Source of the DNA: Nageia nagi
Lineage: Eukaryota > Pinophyta
DNA: 64,000 bases
Assembly: GCA_050084985.1 (NCBI GenBank)
Contig: JBITNC010000001.1
Location: 157,418,001 to 157,482,000 of the forward strand
Reading direction: 5' to 3'
Part shown: piece after piece, positions 11,901 to 23,900 of the stretch
How the letters are laid out: every line of letters begins with the position of its first letter
Numbering within the stretch: the stretch's first letter is position 1
Position numbers and translations under genes: made by a program
Notes under the pieces: model-generated
Told to the model about the DNA's origin: nothing
Seen by the model: only the letters and a program-made list of their open reading frames with translations
Databases searched by the model: none

Positions 11901-14900
11901 GTGTGGTTGTTCTACAGTTGTTTCGGCAACAATATCCATCTCTGCACAACAATGTGTCCTAGTTGGCTCCTTGGAGGCCAACGTTGAGCCCTCTTGGTCT
12001 TGGTATTGGATCAATCTCAACATTTATCATTAATACAACTGTGTCACATTGGATCTTCATTATTTGTCTCACATTGTTATGTGTTTGATATGTTCATGCT
12101 TCCTTGTATGCAACATTGAGTAGTTTTAGTGTGATTGTGCTAGTGGAGTGAGTGGTTTGCATTTCTATCTCATTGTTGTAAATGTTTGATGCCCTAGATA
12201 ATTTCGTGGCATGCCTAGGAGCATAATTTGACATTTATTCCATATTTGCTTGGCTAATTTCCATGTTGAGTATAATTTGGGATTTTACAGTGGTATTAGA
12301 GCTTGGATCTTGCCAACCTGTGAATAAGAGTTGCAGTTCATAGCTATTACACCAGATCTAGCACCAGAAGAGAAATGGCTTCAGCTAATAAAGGGGGAAA
12401 AGGTGTGTTGCAAGAGGAAACCCCAACCAGATCTACCCAAAATGATGCTCACAACCCTTGGATGGAGGACATCTAGGACGGAGAGCACTATGGAGAAGGT
12501 AATTCGGCCAGGAGAGGGAGATCCTCATCGTCCAGAAGAAGGAGAAGCCCTACACTAGCCAGGGAACCCACGCTAGAGAGGAAATTTAATGAGCTCCTAA
12601 TGGAAATGAAGAATATGATTGAGGTGGTGCAGAATTAGAAGGCCAAATTTGATGCTTGGTTCTAGAGGAGAGAATCCCCAAGAAGAAACATGAGGAGTCT
12701 CAGCCCCCCACATTCTATTTCGGATGAGGAAGACTAACCAAGAGAAAAGGACAAAAATAAGAGAGAGCCTAGTCTGAGGAGATTGCACAACTTGAGGGAT
12801 AGGGGATCCACTCATCATGGATCCATGAGTCACCAAGAGCATGCATTCATGAGATCCCACTCTCATATAGCACCACGTGGGACCAACCCACTCTTGGGGA
12901 GATTCCTAGAGGAGGACGTTGGAAAGATAGGACAACCGCCAATCATTCCCAAGCCGTCCAAGCTGATGGTTGCCAAAAAATATTCAAATGAGGTAAAAAG
13001 TTGGGCCCCAAACCCTCTTGAATTAAATCAAATTTTTTAGAGATTATTCTATGCTTGATTTAGAGTTGAGGAAGAACATGAATTTTAATAGCTACTTGGA
13101 GATTCTGGGATTGAAAGGAAGTAGTTCTCATGGAACACACTCTCAAGGGGATTTGTGGGGTGACAAAAGGGAGTTGCAACAAAAAATTAATAAAATGCAT
13201 TGATGTATGATGGGAAGAAGATGACGGCCAGGGCTTGGCTCCATCAACTCCAAACATATTTCACCTTAAGCCCTAATATGGTCGAAGATGATGCAATCCA
13301 TTTTGCATCGTTGCATTTTGAGGGTGATGGTCTTGAATGGTGGCAGCATGGGGTAATTAGCCAAGATTACTCTCATATTTCTTCTTTTGATGAGTTTGCT
13401 AGGAGATTAGTAAAGCGATTTGATAGGAACAAGGAGAATGATTATTTTATGGAGCTCACATCCTTGAGACAACTAGGAATAGTGGATGATTTTGTTTGAG
13501 TTTCAGAAGATAGCAGTAATGATCCACAACATTTTGGAAGAAAGGCTGACTTTCATCTTTGTAGAGGGATTGATGGATCCCTTGCAAAATGGTGAAGATA
13601 TCAAGGCCAAAAACCCTTGATGATGCAATAAAGGTAGCCTATGATTTGGAGCCTACCATGACCACCCTCAAAAGTGCACAAACGCACAAGGGGCAGACCC
13701 TGAGGAAACCGACAATAGAGAAAGAGGTGATTGGCAAGCTCAAACCCTTCCTCACCCCTAGGACAAGCCAGATGGATGCGGCCACTAGGAGGAAGTTGAG
13801 GGAAGAGGGTAAATGTTTTCACTACAAAAAGCCATGGGAACCAAGACACCGTTGTCAAGGTAAGGGGCAGGTACACTACATTGAGGTTCTTTTGATGAGG
13901 ATGATGGTTCAGATTTGGAGCTTGGTTTAGACATGTTGGAGCAGGTAGAAACACCCAAGGCATAAGCATCTCTTGGGAGCATGATTTCTTTTCTCAATGG
14001 AGCAAAGAAATACCTCACCTTGAAGGTAATTGGGCAAGCAGGTAGGAAAGAGGTAATGGTGTTGATAGAAACAAGTGCTAATCATAATTTTATTGATGAA
14101 GGCTTTGTAAGTGAGAAAGGCCTCAAAATCAAGGGGTTCGAAGGATTTAGAGTTTCCAATGCCAATGGGAAACTCACTTTGGTGGATCAAATTGTGGAGA
14201 GATTTGGGGTGAGATTGCAGAGCTACACAGTTAGGGAGAATTTTTATGTGTATGCACTTGATGGTCATCCTCATATGATTTTGGGGGTGCAATGGCTGTT
14301 GGAATCGGGTGATATTCACACTAACTACAAGAACTTTACTATGAGTGTTGAGATTGATGGCAAGACTCATACCCTACAAGGAATCAAGGACGAATGCCCA
14401 CAAGTCACCAACAAGAGGTTGGAGGTGATTCGGCCGCACCATGAGGAAGAAGAAGAGCAAAATAATGCAATGTTGGGGTTGAGGGAGGTATGGCGTGAGA
14501 TAGTAAGTGTAGGAGCCTAGCACTTGACGTTGGAGACAAAGGAGGTTTGGCACCCAATGTTGGATAAAAAGGGAGCTTGGCACTCAACGTTGGGCATAAA
14601 CTAGGCTTGGCATCCGACGTTGAGCATGGGAGAAGCTTGGCATTCAATGCTAAGCATGGGAGAAGCTTGTCATCTGATAAGGAGCAAAGGCTCCACTATT
14701 TTGCACTAATACTTGCTTTTTTCCATGTTTTTGCAAGGATATGTTGTGGGACTCTTCCAAATATTCACTGCTGCAATTTGGTGTTTAACATGGATTAGTA
14801 TATCAGAATTTTTGCGTGCATTCTTGTGGATTCGTATATCAAAATTTTGGCATGCATTTTTGTACTTAATGTGGATTGCTCTTGATGAAAGAGATCTCAA

Positions 14901-17900
14901 AACAATATCAAAATTTTTGAATGCAACATCTAGGGGCCAAAGAGGCATATTGAGGGCTGACTTGGTTGAGGAAAAATGCATTTCAGATTTGCTATGCAAC
15001 TCCAACAAAAGGGCTGCATATTATTTTCATGTTCTAGAAATTCCAATGATTGTTACAAAAATTTCATGGGCTGAATTGTTGATAAAATACATTGAAGTTG
15101 CATTCCACCTCAAAAGGCTTCAGTTGATATTTGCATTTGTGCTAAAGGATGTTTGGAAGACAATTCTTTTTGGCATCCTACAATTGCTTGAGGGCAAGCA
15201 ATTCGAGAGGGGAGGCTTTGTAACATCCCCTTTGATTAAAAATAAATAAATTTGGAATCCTAGAGATTCCCTTTTGTAAATATTTTATTTATTTATCTAT
15301 TTGTTGTTAGTTACTTGGGATAGAAATATAATGGTCCATTGGACCCACATTGTGAGCCCATGTGGGACGTTTTCCGCCCAAGCTTAAGATGTGTTATTTT
15401 ACTAGTCATTTGTAACATCCCCTTTTTGTAAAAAATAATTAATTTTGGAATCCTAAGGATTCCCTTTTTGTAAATATTTATTTATTCATGTATTTATTGT
15501 TAGTTACTTGGGATAGAATTATAAAGGTCCATTGGACCCACTTTGTGAGCCCCATGAGGGACATTTTCCTCCCAAGCTAGGATGCATTATTTCTTTGTCA
15601 TTTAATGCACTTGGAGATCCTAAAGATGATTGTGGGAATCCCAAGGCCTATATAGCACCTAGATTATATTTGAGCATGAATAAACACCTATTTGCCCCAA
15701 CGTTGGATTTGGGAGCACTTGTACACATGCACCAGCCTTGGGGAGACTCCTAGAACCCCATGTTGGCCCATGATGACCCCTTTGCACCCACGCATGACTC
15801 CCAGACCCACGTGGCACCTTGTTCTCCCATGTTGGCATGCATGACACCTTGAACACCTACATTGGCATTCGTGGCACCTTGGACCCCCACATTGGCATTA
15901 ATGACCCCTAGGTGCCCACGTTGGGCATGCTTGACCCTTAGGCAACCATGTTGGAGATTTTGAGCCTCTAAGAGGCCAATGTTGAGATTGGAGAGGTTGG
16001 GGATGACTCCTAGGTGAGATCCAAATCTAGTGATGAGCTATATAAGGCTGAGGAGCCTCATTCCAGAGATAGACTTGATTTTATACAGAAACCCTTCTCT
16101 TTGGAGTTCTAAAGACTTGGCGGTGTCAAGCACCCTTGAGCGTAGCGCACAAGGAGAGTTCAGGAGGCATAGAACACCTTTTGTCTTACGGTTGAGGTGA
16201 TTGTTTGTGCGAGTGAGGCTGCCCTAACTTGAGGCGTCCACGAGTGGTCTACACCTTTGAATCCATCGAGTGGCATTTCGGAATCACATCCGTTCTCTTC
16301 ATCGGGAGCTAGCTTGTGAGGGAGCCCTTTGGTGAGGCATCCACAAAACTGGTAGGAGGTGATTGTTCTACAGCAGTTTCAAAGTCTATCTTAGTTCATT
16401 TTATGCCCTAGTTGGCTCCTTGGAGGCCAACGTTGATTGGTATTGTACTCATTCATTCATCATTAATTGATGTTGTGGCATACTTAGATCTCATTTCTTG
16501 TCTCCATTTTTGATATTCATGCCTCCATATTTTCAATGTTGAGCTATATTTGTATGTATGTGCTTGTATGGTGGATTGTTGGCATTCTTAGATGTATATT
16601 GCATAGTGTATGAGTCCCCAAGTGTGACGTTGGCATATAAGGGTTGAATCTATCTAGATAGGTGCATCGTTTGGCTTCCTGGCTAGTTATTTTGCATGTT
16701 TGATGCCCTAGTGTAGTTTGTGGCATGTCTAGGAGCATTGTATGATTTTGTTTTGGCATTTGCTTGGCTAATTTGTGCATTGGAATATTTGGGAATATTA
16801 CATCATTCATGCACTTGGAGATCCTAAAATGATTTTCGAAATCCCTAGCCTCATGTAACATCCAAAATAACATAATGCACACCTAGAACCCAACGATGGG
16901 TTTGAGCACTTGTGCCAACCTTGGGGAGGCTTCTAGACCCCCAGGTTGGCCCATGATGACACTCCTAGACCTATGTTGGCATGTGTGGCACCTTGGAACC
17001 CATGTTGGCATGTATGACCCCTAGGCACCCATGTTGGAGATCTTGGGCTTCCATAAGGTTAACGTTGAGATTGGGGATGACTCCTAGGTGTTATATAAAG
17101 TAAAGGAACCTCATTGCAGAGAAAGATTTGATTTGATATTGAAACCCCCTTTTACTATTCAAGACTTGGTGACATCAAGCACCCTTGGGTGTGTAGACCA
17201 AGGAGAGTCCAAGAGTCTTGGATCACTTTCTGACTAGCGGTTGAGGTGAGTGTTCGTGCTATGAGGTTGCCCTACCTTGAGGGGCCCACGAGCAATCTGC
17301 ACCTTTGAATCCATTCGGTGGCATTTCGGAACTAAATTCGATCTCTTCGTCGAGAGCTAGCCAGTGAGGGAGCCCTTCAATGTGGCATCCACATATTTGA
17401 TAGTGTGGTTGTTCTATAGTGGTTTTGGAAGCAATATCCATCTTTGCACAATAGTGTGCCCTAGTTGGCTCCTTGGAGGCCAACGTTGAGCCCTCTTGGG
17501 CCTGGTATTGTATCAATCTTAGCATTTATAATTAATACAGCCATGGCACATTGGATCTTCATTATTTGTCTGACATTGTGATGCGTTTGATATGTCCATG
17601 CTTCCTTGTATGCAACTTTGAGCAGTTTTAGTGTGATTGTGCTAGGGGAGTGAGTTGTTTGCATTTTTGACTCATTGTTGTGAATGTTTAATGCCCTAGA
17701 TCACTTCGTGGCATGTCTAGGAGCATAATTTGACATTTATTCCATATTTGCTTGGCTAATTTCCACATTGAGTATAATTTGGGATTTTACATATCTTGAA
17801 TACTTGGTTTCGCAAATACTCAATCTTTATGTTGTACGCCCTTGTCACTTCTTGTAGCTCATAAAGAGTTTTCTTCACTATGCGCACCAAATGTTCCTTC

Positions 17901-20900
17901 CCTAGAACCTCAATTCCGTTTTTGGTTCGTACATACAAACTTCTTCCTAAAGGTTTCCATTCAGGAATGCAATCTTTACATCCACCTGGTGCACTTCTGA
18001 CCAAACCATTTTGCCATGGCTAGAACTAGTCAGATTGTCTTCTTTTTTGCAATAGGAGCAAATGTCTCCTCATAATCAATTCCTTTTTCTATGCAAAGGG
18101 TTTTGATTGCTTTGTACTTGTCAAATGTCTCATTTGCCTTGTATTTGACTTTGTAGACCCATTTGCAACCAATAGGTTTCTTTCTTGGAGGTAATTATGG
18201 AAGATCCCAAGTATTACTCTTCATCGAAGTCTAATGTTCAGCTTGCATTGCCTTTTCCCATTTTGGGCTTTCTTTGGCCTCTTCATAATTGTAAACTATG
18301 TTATTAAATTTGGTGAATGTCATACAATTAATTCAAAATTCATCGGTTTTCTTCCATGGATGATTTTAATCTATTATATTTGCCATTAAATTTGCCCTAA
18401 AAATGATTAATTTTTGTTTGTTTTTTTAATCTTTGAAATTGAATTAAATTACTTGAAACGTGGGTTACACGTCCATCGCCCTGGGGTTTCATCTCTATCC
18501 CTTGGTGTCCCTGAACCGAAGAAATGACAAGGAAGAGGTCTCCTTGCCATCCCCATTTGGGGTTGCATGACCTATGTCATCCTAAGCAAAGCGGTATTGT
18601 GCCAATTGGATTTTTGAACTATTGGATATCTGCAACATCGTTTTCAACTGTGTGACAAACTCAACAAGAATGATAGGTAAACCAACGTTAATGGCAATCT
18701 AATACTGCGATAGAAGAGCTCTATTTGTACATGGGGATAAGATTGGTAGGTATATAGGCTGAAATGTCTTTGTCTTGTGTGTCAGTCATAGACAAGGTAG
18801 TCAAACTATCTATGCTTGTTCGATTTTTTTTCAACTCTTTCTAATAGACGAGATGGTTAAGGCAATTTTTTAAATAAATAAAATCTAATCTTTAATTTCA
18901 ATATTTAATATTTTAAATGTTTAAAATCGTTAATGTTTTAAATGTTAATATTTAAATGTCTAATATTTACTATTTTAAATGTCTTCATATTTAATATATC
19001 TATCATTTTATAATATTTTAACATGTATTTACGATCTTGAATTTTATGTCGAATTTTTTCCAAACTTCAAAGCATGTCGAATGTTTTTCGAACTTCAAAC
19101 TTGCCAAACACGAGCCTAGTAACTTAGGTCCCAAGGCTTAAATGAGTACTGAAGGTTAGCCATAAAAGCATAATACACTGTATCAGATGACTTACCTATT
19201 TTTGGTCTTCCTACCATCCCCACATAAGTGGTACACCACCATTTTGGTATCTTTTGTTTGTTTATTATGGAATCATGGTCATCATCTTATTAATATTTAT
19301 AGTGTGCAGTTCTGTCCAAATCAACATCATCATCTTGCCGATTTCCTTCGTTTGCAGCAGCTTCTCGGTTAGAAATTTCATGGGTTCCCCTCTTCAAATT
19401 GAGGTGTTACATGCACCATACCTGATTTCTAAGCCAATTTTTCCTTGTTTTCAACAACTTTCAGATCTGATTTCTACTCTGTCATTGCCTGACATAGCCT
19501 TATATTCTCATCCACTACCACATCATGACTATAACATATTTTGTTCGTGTCAACATCGACCAAGTTATAGGCTTTGTGATTATAACTGTAGCTTGTAAGC
19601 ATCATTTTTCTGTATTTGGCATCAAGTTTGGTCCATTTTTGTGTAGGAACCCATACAATACAACTGAATCAAAAACTGTAAGATGATTTATATTGGGTTT
19701 TCGTCTAGACCATGCTTCTTCTAGAGTCTTCTTGCGAACCGCTTCGGTTGGAGACCGATTGAGCAAGTACACTGATGTGTGAACTGCTTCTATCCAATTT
19801 TTATAAGGCATGGATTTGTTCTCTATCATGCATCTTGTCATCTCCATTATGATGTGGTTCTTCCTTCTACCACTCCATTTTGCTATGGAGTGCAGGATGT
19901 GTATTGTCTTTCAATACCCTCCTGAATGCAAAAAATCAAGAAAATCCTTAAGAGTAGAATTCTTCTCCATTGTCTGATCTGTGAAATACCTCACACCTGA
20001 AATTGATGCCATCTTCTTAGGCCTACAAACATCAACATGGATAAAATAAAGAACTTCTATAGCTTGTCATCCATGCCCTTTGTCAAAGGGATTTCTGTGC
20101 CGCTTTGCTGCTTGATATGCACCACAAACTTGCTGCTGATTTTGTATTTGTAGAAGTCCATTAACCAAACTTTCTTTAGTCTGAGAAGGAAGATAACACA
20201 AATTTAAATGTCCATACATTTGATGCCAAAGTGAACTGCAATGTAGACCACTCTTGGTCATCAAAGCTTATTCTTTAGCCTCCGCTGCATCTATCAATCT
20301 GAAAAGTACATGGTCTTCAATACCAAGAACATCTGTTTTCTTGCTGTTCTTATCAGTCATATAACACTTGTGATTGCTGAAAATCACATACAAGTGGGGC
20401 TGTTCCTCATAATATCACTAATTGAAAGTAGAGTTTTCTCCATACCAAGAACATAATAGACATTAAGGAAGAACAACTTTTTATGTCACAAGGGTATTTG
20501 AACATTCCTTTGTCTCCTATTTTGAATTCCTCTCCACCAGCAAAAGTCATAGAATCAGTAAAAGATTCATTAGCAGCATAATTAATGAACCAATCTTTCT
20601 TATTGGTAAGATGACAAGATGCATCGGAATCAATATACAGAGCAGATTGTCTACTTTATCCCTAGCCATAAAAACAAATAAAGCCTCCTCATCCTACAAC
20701 ATTGGCCTATTTGTTAGGCCCTTGGTTATTTTTCTAATTGGCCAACTATTTCCTGCAAAATTTGTTATGTTATAGTTTACCACAATAATAACATTTAGAA
20801 GATTTCTGATTACTTCATAGACTAAAAAAATGGTTTTTTGAAAATATAGTCCAGGGGCCAAATACATAAAAATGGCTAATAAACAGTCAAAGTATGGTGA

Positions 20901-23900
20901 ATACGACAAAAAATTGTAAATATGGAAAATTCGGCAAAAAAATAGATAAAGGACGGGAAAAAATTTTTAAATTCGAGAAGAATACATGATGCATTAAAAA
21001 TAAGAAAACATGCAATTGTTTTATATTTTTCTATAGAATATGCTTATCTAATTACCATAAATTATTAAATCATTCCCATAAACAACCATATCATCTACCA
21101 AAACATTCATAAATCATAACATCTATAATATTTATATGAAAATAATAGTCATGTACAAAATGTATGTCAGATCAAGATGTCTACTCATAAAATCATAAGT
21201 CATAACTATACTACTACTGTCTGATACACTCATAATGCCACTAAGTGCCAAGCGCCAACAATCTACAAATAATACTAAATAACTAAATAGAATGTCTCAT
21301 GAGTCATGACTCATCAATGTGTGCCGTTCGAGGCTCTAGCCCTTTTACTAATCAATCGACTACCACTACTAGTACTACCACCACCACCACGTGAGCCACT
21401 AATAGGTCTAGTAGGGGATTGAGAAGGTGCTCTCGTAGGGGTAGAAGCACTACGAGGAGGCAATCCTAAACTACTAGAACTGCCACCAACACTCTTGCAG
21501 TATTGAACATGTGGCTCATCATCCTCAAGCTCACTCTCAATGTCTCGGTAAACTTGTTGAGATCCAACACCATGATCAAACTCCACAATAGGAGGTAATG
21601 GATCAAAACGTTGATGCTCCTCTACCGCATGCTCCTCCTTCTCGCCCTCATCTGCAAGTTCATCTATCTCTTGCTTCATGTCAAGCCATTCTTCTTGAAA
21701 TGCTTCGTGTAACTTTTCTAGATCTGTCACTACACCCATTGAATGTGCATCATTATAAAAAAAGCAAGAAAAAAGTCAACATTTATAGGACCTATCAAAA
21801 GTTTTTAAATATCACATATAGGGGGTGGGAGTAGAATGAAGAAGTCAATCTAAATGAGGGATCAATGACAAACAAGTTAATGGGCTCATTCTCATCCTTC
21901 TTTTGTAGTTGCCTCACATACAATAGCAGGTTGACATAAATGTACACAATATCATTCAAGCGTTGTGTAGTCAACCTAATAACATAAAACAAATTTCGTC
22001 ATAATGAGAACTAAGAAATGTCCATTGAATTTTGAAAATTGAAATGATTCAAAATTGGAATGAATCAAATTGCTAATTTGTTGCACTTCTTGGAGTGAAT
22101 TTTTTCAAATGCACTCCAATTGCGCTTGCATCTTGAAGCGCTACATGTTTGACTAAGGATGCAAATGGCAAATTTTTGCAACTTAGGTGTTTCACCCCCA
22201 AAATTCATCCATCACAACTCTAAAAAATGAAGTAACGAAGAAAAATTAGAAAATATTAAATATTTAAAGGCCTAAATGTATAAACTTATAAATTTAAAAT
22301 TATAAATATAAAGTTAAAACTTAAAGTTTTAAACTAAAAAAAAATTGTAAATAATGAACATTGAACTTTTCTCACCTAGAGAGATCGTGAAACGTCCCTC
22401 TCTAGCAGACTGATAACCAAAAAGGCCTCTTGAGTGCTTGTATGACTCAAGCTCTTTGAAGATTTTGGATTGAGTGGTGGGATCCTGAACCATACCAGCT
22501 ATGCATTTTGTGAGCCCCAAGTTAGCATGAGAATCAGTCTTGTATTTAGAGTTTGGTGCAAAAAACAACATAGGGTTCAAGATGGCCCCTGCTCCATGAA
22601 TAGGATGATACAACATATTCCACCATCGTTCATCAATGAGAGCCCAAAACTCAATGTGCTTGTTACCAAACTCATTATCCTCATTAGGGTTGTTAATATA
22701 ATAATGCATTATGGCCTCCTTGGCCCTAGCCATGGCCTCATACAAATAGCCCATAGTGGGCCTATCACTATCAACCGAACAAAGGACTCGTACAAGTGGC
22801 GTAGTCATGCTACAAATCTCTTTGAGCATTGTCCAAAATTCATCCTTGGATATCAAAGAAGACATTGCTATGCCATCTGGCCTCATGCTCATGGAGGTAT
22901 CACTCCACTCTCTAGAAACTAACATTGATTGCAGCTCATGCATGTTCCTAAATATCGACTGAACATAGATGAAATTGGACGCAAAATGTGTAACTCCTGG
23001 GTGCAACAAGTCCCTACCGTTGGTGTACCTTCTCATCATGCTAAGAACGGTGGTTTTATTATAAATGTACCTGCTAAGATAAATCATAAGTATAAATTAT
23101 AAGCCTTTTAAGATAAGGAAAGTAAAGATAAGATAAGAAAAATGTACCTCGTGATTGTCCTTGTTTGATCAACCACTTTTTTCACCCAAGGTATTTTGCC
23201 TATGTCCTCCAAAAGAAGATCAATGCAATGACAAACACATGGAGTCCAGTACAAGGAGGGACAAATATTTGTAGGTTTGTTATCTGCTGAAACATAACTA
23301 GAAGTGTTGTCCGTGACCACCTAGATAATGTACTCTGCCCCCACCTCCTTCACAAACTAATCTAATAAGTCACATAACAAGTTTGCATCTTGTGCCCTAT
23401 CGGATGCATCTATGGATTTCTTCAATATTGTGCCATATTTGGAGTACACCAAAAAATTAATTAGGCTTCTATTCTTATTATCCGACCACCCATCAGTTAA
23501 CATGGTGCAGCTCGATATCTTCCAAGATTCTACAATGTCAGCCATTCTAAAAAAAATAAAATAAAACAACTAAATAAAAACATATTTAAAAAACTACAAG
23601 TAAAGTCTAAAAATATATTAAAAACAATTAATAATTAAAATTTAATACATACCTTTCGTGGACTTCCTACTTGAGATCCCTCATGAGAGGCCCTTACACA
23701 TACTCAAGCCCGACCACAACCATTGCATCCATTGTTGGTTGCCAAAATACACTCCTCGTAATGTGGATCGGAACTCCTTCATAATAAATACTCTTCCTTC
23801 TTCTCCTTCTTCTTCAACATACTGATAATAGATGGTTGGGCTCTAGGAGTTATCCGTGGTTGAAAGTAGGAGTGGATTCCAACCCTTCCACTTTCACTTC

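Larger units (their letters stand above)
11035..17791 (+). mobile_element. Non-autonomous Gypsy-type LTR element (gag-protease only) nested in Copia
   Basis: Begins TGTAACATCCCC and ends GGGATTTTACA, flanked by a perfect 5-bp duplication TATCT (11030-11034 and 17792-17796) inside the Copia reverse transcriptase. The left LTR is 11035-12289. The right LTR, 15219-17791, is itself split by a solo LTR. Between them lie a primer binding site, a decayed gag and protease, a 30-bp minisatellite and an unassigned open frame. No reverse transcriptase, RNase H or integrase motif was seen in the roughly 2.9-kb interior. This architecture fits the terminal-repeat-with-gag (TR-GAG) type, whose members depend on enzymes supplied in trans. 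Confidence 0.9.

Noticed and set aside
11302-12023. Open frames of 80-116 codons within the LTR (both strands).
   Set aside because: They fall in LTR sequence that is repeated at 15.2-17.8 kb with breaks, and have no domain.
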